Source: Alisma plantago-aquatica
Taxonomy: Eukaryota; Streptophyta; Magnoliopsida; Alismatales; Alismataceae
Direction: 5' to 3'
DNA length: 64,000 bases
NCBI GenBank assembly: GCA_963693085.1
Contig: OY856412.1
Span: 1,124,383,244-1,124,447,243 of the forward strand
Shown here piece after piece: positions 47,091-58,565 of the stretch. The first letter of the stretch is position 1, and the number at the start of each line of letters is the position of its first letter. Below the pieces are notes generated by a model. It ran no database searches. It worked only from the letters and a program-made list of their open reading frames with translations, and had not been told where the DNA came from. Both the position numbers and the translations under genes were made by a program.

Positions 47091-47530
47091 CATGGTCCAC
47101 TGGAAGACCTTATGTTTCCATAAACAATATGGAGGATGAGGTATTATCGACATTAAAGCTAATGCACTATGCCTTCTTCACAAGATCATTGTTGTCATTT
47201 TCTTGCATGAACAACACATATGGTCTAGGATTGTATATGATAAGTATTATAGGAAATAGAACCCATGGAATATTGTGATTACCAAACAATTTTCTCCTCT
47301 ATGGAACACATGACTAAATACAATCAAATCATTAGGAACACAATTAAGATTCCTCCACATCACATGCATAATATTATATTCTAGTCAGACCAATGGTGGA
47401 ATGGTTGGGGCCCTATCAACAACATTCTTTTATAATACCACACCCTAGTCCCCTATATACACTGCACTTTATCTAGGGTTCTTTAACTCTCTACCTCCTA
47501 CAGATAAAATTCAAACCAAAAAAAAAATTT

Positions 47531-48375
47531 TAACCAACACCACACACACACACAAACATTAGTGAGATTATGGGAGTGATGAAATATGATACCATTACAA
47601 AGGTCATATTGGTATGGGGAGATAGATTCACAGCTAAACAAACATAAACATGCTTTACATGTAGAGGATGTATCTTTCTATATAATATCATATGAAACAT
47701 TTACCCACCTAAAGTCCACATTTTTTTCAGGTAAACCCAGTGTGTTACCTTCTTTATTTCATGAGAAAAATATGTACATAAAAAGACGGATAGGAAGGAA
47801 AAGAATTGTACAAACCAAACCTTATCTATATAAAGGTTCAGAGTCAGCAATTGCTTGACTCCAAATAAAAGGGATCTTCCTCCTATCACCAAGGAAGATC
47901 CTATTATTCCTTTCTATCTAGATAATGTGGAGAAGAGATATATCAAAATCATATTGTTCCCCTGAATGTTCAGTAACTCATCCAAGGAGTTAGGTATGCA
48001 CATAACTCATACAAGACAAGGCATATACCCAGAGATGATTAGAAAAACTGCAGCCAAACATCATGTAAGCAGAGGTCTCGGCTTCCAAATAGCAAAGAGA
48101 AACCTTGAAGTAAGAGAAAACCCAATCACTTGAAGAATATTTGATGTTAACAGTCTGTTATAGAACGCTTTTTAGAGAAAAAATAGAAATTCTTATGGGT
48201 AATCTATCATCCCAAATCCATTTCCCCTAAGGGACCACCAGAACACGAGTACTCACCAAATTGCAAAGAGCTTTACAAGTTATGTTTATTTTCCCATTTA
48301 TTAAAATGACATCTTCCCACTCATGATTAGGAAAAGGATCAAAAATTTATTAACATCATCAACACCTCTTCTCTC
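47531..48375. other. No gene; possible minus-strand LINE tail sequence
   Basis: AT-rich with a short CA run near 47545. The minus strand from 48375 to 47850 continues from the LINE-like segment below and may be its decayed zinc-finger/C-terminal region, but I cannot show it. Confidence 0.35.
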
Positions 48376-48579
48376 CTAGAACACGCAAGTGCCATTCACC
48401 ATACATACTTTGGCCTTGCAAACTTTTCCCAAGCCAAGCCTAAACAACATTTGTTTATCCACATTATCAAGAAGTGTTGTATTCTTAGGACACCACAGAT
48501 CCAACCAGAGTAGAAAGGACTCACCATTCCCCACTTTTAAGATAGAAATGCTAAGGAGAAAAATCCTTTTGTTGAGCAA
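48376..48579 (-). pseudogene. Possible LINE C-terminal fragment
   Basis: The minus strand reads KVGNGESFLLWLDLWCPKN, the pattern found between RT and the zf-RVT region of plant LINE proteins (VGNG...W.D.WC). About 65 residues only. If correct it belongs to a second LINE, since it runs opposite to the one at 44-47.5 kb. Confidence 0.45.
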
Positions 48580-49562
48580 TCTATTCCAGAGTCAAGAATT
48601 TTTTTCTTTTTGGGACAGTGGATCCAATTCTATTATGGCTCATCTGGCATGAAGAGTTACATTGATGAGCAACAGATCAAATATGGTTTTATAGGCCATC
48701 CATATATTTTATGTGTCATGAGCAGAAAGAATCTAACATATACATATTCTTCACGTCATATGGCTAGAAGGATATGGACACATTATACCAATTCCACTAC
48801 CAATAAAGCATCCACCGCACTTAACTTAAAACATACTCATGAAAAATATCAGATATCCATCACGATCATATAACAGTAAAACTATCACGACAGCTATTAT
48901 ATGAACCATATATTCATAGAAAAACGGTAGAAAACACATGATTATATGAACCGCACTTGACTTAAAACGCATGATTCACTGGTTAAAATAGTGAAATAAC
49001 CAACTAATGCTTTTATACTTTACAGATGAGGCCAGTATTGGCCATCTACTAGCCAGTCAAACTACACTAGATGGAAACAACATGGGGAATGGGTCACATA
49101 TGATAACAACATGGGGGATGGGTCACATATGATAGTCATGAAGAAGATTCTTGAAGAGGCAGGAGAAAACTAACCAACATGTCTGATGTTTATGATGTTT
49201 ATTTTTATATTTGGAGATTTTACAGGGGAGCTCCACCTGTTCACAAACTCCTTTACTCTTCGTAGGTTCTTTGGTTGATGTTGATGAGGCAACAAACCTG
49301 GTGTTCTCCTTACTCACCTATGGTTACATGTACTTGTCATCTTCATGATGATGTATGTAAGACCTATTATGGGAAAAAAAATTCAAAATCTTCATGATGT
49401 TGTATGTAGATCTATTATAGGAAAAAATTTCAAATAACACACTTTGATAAAATAATATTCCAGTATAGCATCTCTCTGAAAGTAATTTCCAACATAGCCC
49501 ACTTTGATGAGAATATGTCACTTATATATCAGCATTTACATGCAAGAGGTCAAAATGCTATC
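48580..49562. other. No gene; includes a 49-bp tandem duplication
   Basis: No coding pattern. 49341-49389 and 49390-49437 are two diverged copies of a 49-bp unit starting CTTCATGATG. Nothing else recognised. Confidence 0.5.
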
Positions 49563-49690
49563 CATTTTGGAGCTTTTAATGAAAAATAAAAAAATGAAAA
49601 TATCAAAATAAGTGGCATTTTCACGCCAACGTGGGGTGAAAGCGCCACTTTTAACATTTTCATTTTTTTTTAATTAAAAACTCCAAAATG
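49563..49690. repeat. Fold-back (inverted repeat) of about 128 bp
   Basis: The arms start CATTTTGGAG (49563) and end CTCCAAAATG (49690). They pair along most of about 57 bp, through matching TGAAAAT and AGTGGC blocks, around a short centre near CGCCAACGTGGGG. It may be a decayed MITE or a hairpin-RNA locus. No target duplication is clear. Confidence 0.6.
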
Positions 49691-50254
49691 AATGACAATT
49701 TTACTTTTGTACATTAAAAATGCCAATTCACATGGCATTTTTTTACGAAAGTGGGTTATGTTCAATAGTGAAATTATTTTCAAAAGATTGTTATACCCGA
49801 AATATTTTTTGGCAAAGTATCCTATTTTGATTTTTTTTCCTTTATTATATATGATGGAATAATTATGAGAAAAGCAAATAGACGAAGAAAACCTGCCTTA
49901 GGCGCATGTAAGGTTAGTCCGAGTTTGCACCCCAAAAAAAATTAGTCAAAATCTAAATACAAATTATTACTTAACGTTGGAAAAAGAAAACCTCTCTATG
50001 TTCCAACCCCATTCTAGTGACTCCTTTCAAGTGGCAATCCATAACGTCAGCATCGTATACTCGATCATCGGAATAAGTTTACACACAACGTTATTGCATA
50101 TTCAGGACACTTTACATACCGACTTGAACCCCTCTTTGCATATATATATGACAAGTTCACATGCCAACCTCACACAAATTATTGTTTATATACATACGTA
50201 ATATATATTAGTTTACATACGACCCACAAACATCATGCAAGGTTGGTCTCCAGC
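49691..50254. other. Downstream flank of the phosphodiesterase gene
   Basis: AT-rich, with TATATATATG-like runs and no ORF of note. The gene's 3' UTR should lie here on the minus strand. I cannot place its end. Confidence 0.4.
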
Positions 50255-51306
50255 TTAGCAGCAGGCCTCCACGCAGCCGGTCTTGAGCTCGCAGACGCAG
50301 ATCTGCTGCCAAGACGACAGAGTCTCGTCCGCTGGGTCCGTCTTGTACAGAGCAAGAGCAGAGACCTCGAAGCTTAGATCTAGGATCCTTGGGTCCAGAG
50401 CTTTCACCCTTTCTTTTGCTTTCTCCTTCTGCTCATCGGTTAGGACGCCATAGAGAAGGCTGAGGTGGGGAGTGTAAGCTGCAACGAAACCAATGATTAG
50501 TATAGAATTAACTACTACTGCTTGATGTGGGAGAAACTGAAAATGATAAACACACAACAGGATATCCATCTTAATTAACCCATAACTCCGTTTTAATTAG
50601 GCGTCTCAACGGATCAATTTGCTTCTATTTCATCTCGAAATTTATGCATAGGAATTTGACCAACATACTCAACCCCATCTTAATCCTCGTCGGATGAATA
50701 TTCAACATGTTTTCCTCTTTCGGCTATACTTTATTCTCTCTGGTCTTAAATATATTGGATAGCAACATATTCAGGCAGTCGTCAGTCGTAATAAAGCCGG
50801 CCAGAGCTATTAAGTAATTATGGCGAGCAATATGGACTACTCACGTGTAGTTCTCTTGCAGTCGAAGGGACCGCAGCAGTGGTCGATCACTCCAAAGGCC
50901 TGCATGTGAAGTAAAATTTGATTAATCGAGACATAACAGGGCAAAGGCACAGGCAGCTTAATTATAATCTACTCGGCAAGTTTAAGCCTCAGCATGCACT
51001 TCATATATATACCTCAGGTGTGTGTTCGATGAGGAGGTAAACACTCTGGTAGAACGACCCGCCATTCTCTATGCCGGCGATGCGAACCTTGTACGGCTTG
51101 ACCCCCGTACACGCCGACCGAAACCGCTGCACCGCCTCGGTGTGTCGCAGCCGGAGGTCTTCGCAGATGGAGACATGCGGGACGTCGATCGTGGGCCCTC
51201 CGAACTCGCTGCTCAGGGCGGAGGATAGGGAGCGCAGGCGGTCGCGGACATCCGCCGACGGCAGGGCCCAGACGGAGTAGGTGTGCTGTTGCTCTTCACC
51301 AGACAT
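50255..51306 (-). CDS. CPD: Cyclic phosphodiesterase (2H phosphoesterase), three exons
   Basis: Exons on the minus strand: 51306-51013, 50899-50845 and 50478-50255. Both introns (113 and 366 bp) have GT...AG ends, and the phases join correctly to give 573 bp, 190 residues. It resembles plant cyclic phosphodiesterase, which opens ADP-ribose 1'',2''-cyclic phosphate (a by-product of tRNA splicing) to ADP-ribose 1''-phosphate and acts on nucleoside 2',3'-cyclic phosphates. Key features are YSVWALP at the N-terminus, VPHVSICED (first HxS/T motif, exon 1), and TPYTPHLSLLYG (second HxS motif), whose first residues come from exon 2 and whose HLS comes from exon 3. The family is about 180-190 residues, so the model is full length. 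No signal peptide. Exon 1 is GC-rich. The 3' end of exon 3 codes for a Cys-rich tail (CVEACC). The gene looks intact. Confidence 0.92.
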
Positions 51307-52050
51307 TGCTGATTGAGTTCCGGGGTTGCTTACTCTGTAGGAAGGCGGGTAGGATATAGGGAAGAGTGGCGGATATCACACGGACTATCGAGGAAGATAA
51401 AGGTTGGGGGATCGAAGTGGAGAGAGAGATAAAGATCAGATGCTCAATGTCTGGACAAAGGAACGCCAGGTGTGTGTGTGTGAGCGTACCTTCTAGGCGC
51501 CGGAAAAAGTTACACCTGGGTCGGTGCATTCGTTTCGTTGCTGTTGTGATATACGTGAGGCAGGAGATGATTATCCTTAGTTGAGTTTTGTCGATTGTTT
51601 GTTTTATATTATTATATTTTATATTACTACCCTATAATTAAGGGTGAGTGACACAGTTCCGGCCCTTCGTCCCACTGTTTGCTTGCTTAATCGGTCTATT
51701 CAATTCTCCTATGAGACTGGTTGCTTGGTACTTACTATAATATTATATATGTTATTCATCCATACGTGTATACCCGATAAGACACCACATGTCTGCTTCT
51801 ATATATATCGTGCTCATCCCTTGATGTTGATCATATAATTGCCTATTAGATAATTTTTTATACAATTGAACTGAACTATCAACAAAGATACATATCTTTT
51901 CTTTCATGTGTGTTTACGGTAGCGTTGCTCCCAACATTACGTGAATATGCTAATCAACTGTTGCTCATCTAATTGGCTATTCGTATTATGTAGTATATTT
52001 TGAAATTACTAATATCAACAGTCCGTCTGTCTTACACGTTGGAGGTAATT
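51307..52050. other. Upstream region of the phosphodiesterase gene
   Basis: It should hold the minus-strand promoter and 5' UTR. There are AT-rich runs near 51600-51640 but no TATA box I would commit to. No other gene. Confidence 0.4.
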
Positions 52051-53140
52051 ATTTGTATAGGTAATTTTGAGAATATAATACATGTTGAAGGGACCCGACA
52101 TGTAACAAATTGAGTCATTCTTTTTTAGTTGATTGTATGTAAACTATTCTAGAGCACTAATTATATCGTTATCAACAAGCACAAGTTCGAGAATAGATCA
52201 CATATAATTTCAGTAATATATGCTATAGGCTGTAGGATTTAAGATAAAACTTAATTGAGTTTCTCACTTTTATCTAATTGCATGCACATTGCTATAAGTA
52301 CTAATTATATAACTAGAGATTATTTGATAATTACATGCTAGAGGTTAGAGGAAGTCAACCAAAAATTATTCAAGTTGTTCATATTAGTAGGTTTTGTGTG
52401 TATTATTGTGAAATTAGAAATAATTAATTGCTAATTGAGTTGTTCTCTTTGAGTGAGTTGTATGTAAATCACTATGAGTCTGATTACATATTGGCCAAAC
52501 ACATGTCTAAGGAAAAAACACATGTAATAAGACAGTGGCATACTAAAGGTTGGAGCAAATAAACTGACATGTGAGTTGTCCGCTTTTAGTGGAATCAAGT
52601 TGTTTATTTTAGTAGGTTGTTGTATAATTGTGGGCACTAATTATATAATGGTCATCAACATGCATATGTCTAAACAATGAAGTAGATGTATGTTTAGTAA
52701 TGATGAATTGCATGTTGGGGCAATTAATAAGTTATTCTCTTTTAACGAGTTATTTGGAAGCTATTATGAGCCTATTTACACATTGCCAAGCATGCGTCCA
52801 AAGACAAAGAACACATGTAATTATTAGTAATGAGATGATATAAGTTGGTGAAAATTAGCTAACAATGAGTTGTTCACTTTTAGAAGCAAGGGGAAAACAT
52901 GTGATTTTGATAGTGACACGCTACATGTCGTAAGGAGTCAGCTAAAAATTTATCGAGTTTTCTTTTTCTACAAGTCATATGTACAATCTTGTGTGTATTA
53001 ATTATATATTAATTATTAATAGTCAAATGTCAAAGTATAGGATCACGTATAATTTTGGTGACGACACTACACGTTTTATAGAATTAGTTAATACTTAATT
53101 GTGTTGTTCATTTTTTAATCATATTTTCTACAAATACCTT
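52050..53140. repeat. Diverged tandem repeat, unit about 135-180 bp
   Basis: A recurring unit reads roughly: GAGTTGTTC-CTTTTAGT, then TTGTATGTAAA, then CACTAATTATAT, then CACATGTAATTT with GTAATGA, then GTTGGAG and GTTAA. Starts are visible near 52111, 52255, 52434, 52578, 52732, 52866, 52958 and 53098. The units are strongly diverged with gaps. It lies upstream of the phosphodiesterase gene, and no ORF is conserved between units. Confidence 0.6.
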
Positions 53141-53664
53141 ACAATTCTTTTTGCATATCATTCCTAGCAAATATTGTGTTTGGTTGACATATGTCATTTT
53201 ATAACAATTTGTTAGACGTGATGTAATGTGTTTTAGTTCAAGTAATGTCTCAAAGTAAAATTAAGTATATAATTAATGTATTTGTTAGTATAATACTGTA
53301 ATTAACCTAATTGGATCAATCTAGATAGCCTAAATTTCACACACATATATATGTAGAAGTCAATATTAGATTAATTCAAATATAAAACATGTGCTTAGCA
53401 CGTGTAATATGTTAGTGTTAGATAGAATAGGACCTTTTATTTTATGAAGAGATTTTCGAGTTGCATTTGTTACTTGGACATATGTACACCTACATATGTA
53501 CCTAGAGAACAAATAGAGAAATATTGTTGAAATATCTTAAAATCGAACACGCATTATACACTTACATCCTAAGTGAGATCAAGTGTTCAAGAATAGTCCC
53601 AAATAAGGGGCTATCCAAGGTTTACTCTTAGTGATTAAATCTTGGATAGTTCGTTATTTACAAG
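53141..53664. other. AT-rich spacer
   Basis: No gene, repeat end or RNA recognised between the tandem repeat and the SINE. Confidence 0.5.
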
Positions 53665-53797
53665 TTTCAAAAATATTCTTTTTTTTTAATTGGCGATTCA
53701 TTCATCTCGTCGCCTGGGTTTGAACTCACGACCTCTCGGTCTTACATCATCACTTCTACCACTGGGGTGCCACTTCATTGGCTTTTCAAAAATATTC
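53665..53797 (-). mobile_element. tRNA-derived SINE with 14-bp target-site duplication
   Basis: The body 53679-53783 is flanked by identical TTTCAAAAATATTC (53665-53678 and 53784-53797). On the minus strand it reads a box A-like CAGTGGTAGAAG, then box B-like GAGTTCAAACCC about 30 bp later, the internal RNA polymerase III promoter of a tRNA-derived SINE, and it ends in an A run (T run at 53679-53686). About 105 bp, similar in plan to Au-type SINEs of plants. Confidence 0.85.
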
Positions 53798-54306
53798 GGG
53801 TTTAATATTTAGGTAAATTCACATTGCATTAAAATATAAGTAATGATTAGATCTAGTTAGCTAGATTTAAGCCAACATATTCAACATTAGAAACATTGCT
53901 CAACATAATCAACTTATTCAACATTAGCATCATACTCAACATTATGTTGGGTACAAATCAACATTAGCAACTTATTCAACTTGGAAACTAGAGCAATTAA
54001 GTAAGAAAGAAATTAAGCTTGCAAGAAAATAAGCTATCCTAACCAAACAACTAGATGTCATGAACTAGTTAATTTAACCTAAGAGAGAGCAACTAGCATG
54101 AGCAATTAAGTTCTCTAGGCATGGTTTCGATCTTCTAGCTGACCTAAACCCTAGATGGAGTTTATTATCATCATGACCAATATGAAGTGTCTTAGTTCAC
54201 AAATCATCCACTCAATATATTCAACATATTTAGAGGAGGCAGCAAGGGAGGAGAGGGGGAAGGAGAGGATGGTTCCCAATAATGAGAATGGGGGGAAGAG
54301 GCTCAC
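53798..54306. other. AT-rich spacer with CAACATTAG-type short repeats
   Basis: Several CAACATTAG/TTCAAC motifs lie between 53870 and 53985. It ends with CTCAC, the left target duplication of LTR E. No gene. Confidence 0.5.
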
Positions 54307-55192
54307 TGTAACATCCCTAACTTGGGTTATGAATTAACCCTAGATGTTTTGCTTAATAAGGTTGAGTAGATTATTAATCTTATCTTGGGAAGAGTAATTA
54401 GAGCTCATGAGAAACTTATGTTTCAATTTTGGTCCTGTTTGAACAATGTTGAAGCAATGTTTGCTTATTTTAGACTAAAGTGCAAATTACCCAAGTTGAA
54501 GGGTTAAATTACAAATGTTGCATGATAAGATATTCCTCTGATTTTGAGACATCATAAGAATGAATATGATTTAGTGGTATGGTTTTTACAAGCTTGGGCA
54601 TCAAGTTTAAGCCTGTAAAGCAATCCTTGTGCATTAAAACCTAGTTTTGATATAATGTGCAATTTACCCAAAAACCTAGGGTTCAATATGCAAATTACCA
54701 CTTCAATAAGGTCCCTAATGTTTCTTGGCATCAATTAGAGCAAAGAAAATGAGAGGGGTGCCTCATTTGAATTAAGTTGGAGGAGAGAGAATCTTGATAT
54801 TAAAATAATCAAGATTTAATCTTAAGTGAAACCCTAATTCAATTTAGGGCAAAAATGAATGTATTAATTAAAGGGCCTTCAACCAAAATGTTATTGGTTG
54901 ATTTTTAATAAGGATGGAAGTTCTTTTTCCAATATAAGGAACGAAAATATCTAAAGGAGGTGAAACTCCACTCATCTTATTATAAAGGAAAGTAATTTCC
55001 ACTCACATATAGGATATTAATATTATAAACATTAAGGTGCTTAATTTGTTTTTCTTTAAATCATGGATAATTGATAGTAATAAGAGGAAAACAAGATAGC
55101 CTCGTCCCTAAGGAAGATATGGGGGGAGAGGCGGCCATCGTTTTGGGAATAAATGCATTTTAATAAGGCATTTTCTCTCTCATCAATTTCCT

Positions 55193-55200
55193 TATAAAAG
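55193..55200 (+). promoter_or_regulatory. TATA box of LTR E
   Basis: TATAAAAG in CCTTATAAAAGTACC. If used, the dyad arrays would lie in the transcribed leader, unlike element C, where they are upstream of the TATA box. Confidence 0.45.
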
Positions 55201-55699
55201 TACCATTTCCAAGCCCAAACCAAGGCCTTTTCGGATTTCCTTCTTCCCCTTGCTTGAAAATCTGACCAAGGAGCTAGGGAGGAGCAGGAGGACGACTCCC
55301 AACCTGTTGGTAAGGTTCTTGATTCATTTCTCCTTGATTCCATGGTGGAAATCGAAAATAAATTATGGATTCCTTCCTATTTCGATCTCCTCTCCAATCC
55401 TAACCAATTATTTTCACTCAAAGCTTGAGGAAGACCCTTGGAATAGTGAAGGGAGCTTCATTCACCATTGTTTCCGTGATCTTGGAGCTTTGGAGCTCAA
55501 TTGGAGGCGGGTTTTATAACTTAAACCCTTAAACATTGCTATTGCATCAATTCTCTATGCTTTGTTGATTGATTTCTTCAATTTGATACACTCTTGTTTC
55601 TTTGCTGCAATTTCCATCAAGAACAGTTTCTGTTATTGGTTGTTCGAAGGAAGGAGAAGATTACATCATCCTAGATTCTTATCCAAAGAAAAGTACCAA

Positions 55700-57730
55700 G
55701 CCAAACGGTTTTGATAGCTACTCCAAATCGTTTTAATTTGATTGGTTATGCAGTTTCAGCAAACCGTTTAAGGGCAAACGGTTTGAAACCGTTTGGGAGA
55801 AAACGGTTTCAAAACCGTTTGAGATGGTTGACCAAGCGTTGAAATTTGGGAATTTTGTTCCTAATTATGTAGTCTGATAACCCAACAAATTTTAGGGGTT
55901 AACTCCAAATGAATCATAGGTTGAAGGCTAATCAATTAGGCAAATCGAATTGAATTAAGTGCTGATTTTCAACCTGATCAATTTTACCTGTTTGGGAAAA
56001 CGGTTTCAAAACCGTTTGTGTGAGTTGACAAAGCGTTGACCGTTTGGTATTCCTGATCATGATTATGTTGGTTGATAACCCTCCAAATTTGAGGGATTAA
56101 CTCCAAAGGAATCGTGAGTTGAAGGCTAATCAATTAGGTAAACCTAATTGGATTAAGTGCTGATTTTCAACCTGATTAACTTGACCTTTTTGGCCAAACG
56201 GTTTCAAAACCGTTTTAGTGAGTTGACCAAGCGTTTACCGTTTGGAATTACTGTTCCTAATGATGTGTTATAATGACTCACCAAATTTTAGGGGTTAAAT
56301 CCAAAGGAATCGTGAGTTGAAGGCTGTTCAATTGGGCAAACCCTAATTGAAAACAGTGCTGACATTCCAATGAGTTAATTGGATATTTTGGGTTGATTAG
56401 CCCAAACGGTTTCAAAACCGTTTGGGGATTACCCAAACGGTCTCAAAACCGTTTGCGCATCACCCAAGACCATTTGGAGGTCTAGGGTTGGATATTATTA
56501 AGTATTTGAAGATCCAAAGATGGGGCATGAACCCTAATCGGCTAAGTGCTGATTTTGCAATTGATTGAGTTGATTGTTTTGGGTTGAATGACCCAAACGG
56601 TTTCAAAACTGTTTGGGGATTACCCAAACGGTTTCAAGACCGTTTGGGGATCACCCCAAGACCGTTTGGAGGTCTGGGAACAAGTATAGTTGACCAATTG
56701 AAGGTCCAAAGGTACCAAATCACTTGGTGATTAAGTGCTGAATTGTTGATCATCTCGATAGACCAATCCTTGATGGATTTTCACTAGAATCCAAAGGTTG
56801 GATGAGTCAAACGGTTTCAAAACCATTTGGAGCTCATCCAAATGGTCTCAAGACCGTTTGGTGGTCACCCAAGACCGTTTGGAGGTCTAGGGTTGAGTAT
56901 GGTTAGGTGTTTGAAGGTCTAAAGGTATCAAGCCGATATACAATGCAATGCTGATCTGGTGGTCAATCCAGTGATTCAAACTTTGATTGATTGACTTGGA
57001 TTATGATGTGGACATGGGCAAACGGTCTCAAAACCTTTTGTAGGTCATACAAACGACCTAAAGACCGTTTGGGGTCAGGTCATGCCCAATTTGGATGATG
57101 GTTCAATAATTTCAAAGTAATCAATCTTGCATTGATAAGTATTGTTGGATCATCGATTCCAAACCCTAAATAAATTGAGTCAAACCCTAATTGATGACCA
57201 ATTGAGGGTCAATTGAAGGTCAAATCAGTTGAAGGTTGACCTATTAAACTCAATTGAAGTATGAGCATAGGTCCAATTGATGATTGGTTCCATGAACTCA
57301 ATGGTTGAAGATCCAATGCAATCAATTGAAACTCAATTAGTAGCTTGACTGATGATCAACTTTAAAGCTCTAATTGGTGATTATAAACCCTAATCCCATT
57401 GAGATCAGACCCTAATTGAAGTTATAATTGAGGGGTGAGTTCATGATTCAATTGATGATTAATTGATGATCCAATTGGTTGAAGTTCCATTGATTGGAGT
57501 TGAGTGTTGTGGATGTCTTGATTGACTTTTTGGTTCATGCGGTTTTGAGAGGTTTGGACCAAACGGTCTCAAGACCGTTTGAGTCCAAACGGTCTCAAGA
57601 CCGTTTGAGTCCAAATGGTCTCAAGACCGTTTGGGACCCAATGGTCTCAATACTATTTGAGACCAAACGGTCTCAAACCGTTTGAGACCCATGCGGTTTC
57701 AAGTCCATGCAGTTTCAAAGCTTTTTTCTT
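55700..57730. repeat. Dyad array in LTR E (AAACGGTTT / AAACCGTTT)
   Basis: About 16 dyads by eye, for example AAACGGTTTCAAAACCGTTT near 55801, 55999 and 56201. From 56434 on, the TTT is often replaced by TCT, giving AAACGGTCT-CA-AGACCGTTT. They cluster tightly at 57558-57690 (four in a row) and are otherwise 30-230 bp apart. Confidence 0.85.
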
Positions 57731-58420
57731 AAATGGTTTCAAACCGTTTGTGGATCAATTTGGTTAATTCGATTGGATGCCTAATGCAATTGAAAGATCA
57801 ATTGGTTAATCCAATTGAGTACCTAATGTAATTGAAGGAACAATGGATTGATCCAATTGAGTACCCAATGAAATTAAAGACTCAATTGACTAATCCAAAT
57901 GGATACCTAGTGCAATTGAAGGTTCCATTGATCAATCTATTTGGATACCTCATGTTATTGAAGGTCTAATTGATCAAACCTTTTTGGAAACCTAATGTAA
58001 TTAGGTGAGAGATACCCTTCATGGTACTAATCAATAATGCATAACAACTGCATGGATCCAATACATGATGTAAACCCTAATTGAGGTTGATTCCATGTAG
58101 TATAACCCTAATAAGAGGTTGTCTACATATGAAATTACTATTCAGGATGAATAGTAAAACCCTAGTTGAGGGTGTATCCAAGTGAAACCCTAGTTGAGGG
58201 TGTATCCATGTGAAACCCTAATTGAGGGTGATTCCATGAGAAACTCTAATTGGGAATGATTAGTAAACCCTAATTGTGGGCAATCTGATATGAAACCCTA
58301 ATGAAGGGTGATGCTATATGCAATCCCTATTCTAAAGAAGGGAGATGGTATGTGAAACCCTAATCCCTAATGAGAGAATAGAATTCATACTTGAATATGA
58401 TTCATGAGGTGAACTCCTAT

Positions 58421-58565
58421 AGCACGACCATGCAAGGTAGCACGGTCGTGGTAACTTCCCTTTGCACGATCGTGCAAGGTAGCACAGTCATGGTGGATTC
58501 ACTTTGCACGACCGTGCATGGTAGCACGGCCGTGATGACTTTCTTTGCACGTCCGTTCCTGGTTG
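58421..58565. repeat. GCACGACCGTGC-type repeats in LTR E
   Basis: Five or six copies of GCACGACCGTGC and partial forms, spaced about 15-40 bp. The CACG-AC-CGTG core also fills 31025-31390 and 24910-25240 in element C's LTRs. Confidence 0.8.

Larger units (their letters stand above)
44255..47530 (+). mobile_element. Decayed L1-type LINE
   Basis: Endonuclease, linker and reverse transcriptase of a plant L1-type LINE in order on the plus strand, all with frame breaks. It ends with a run of ten A (47518-47527), which could be the poly(A) tail. ORF1 is not recognised; its place upstream is occupied by LTR H. The ORF at 44290-44526 has no motif I recognise. Confidence 0.7.

Noticed and set aside
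51580..51640. Promoter TATA for the phosphodiesterase gene
   Set aside because: The region is a run of TATATT-like sequence on both strands; no single box or start site can be chosen.
53700..53775. tRNA gene
   Set aside because: Box A and B are present but there is no cloverleaf or discriminator end; the A-run tail and target duplication show a SINE.
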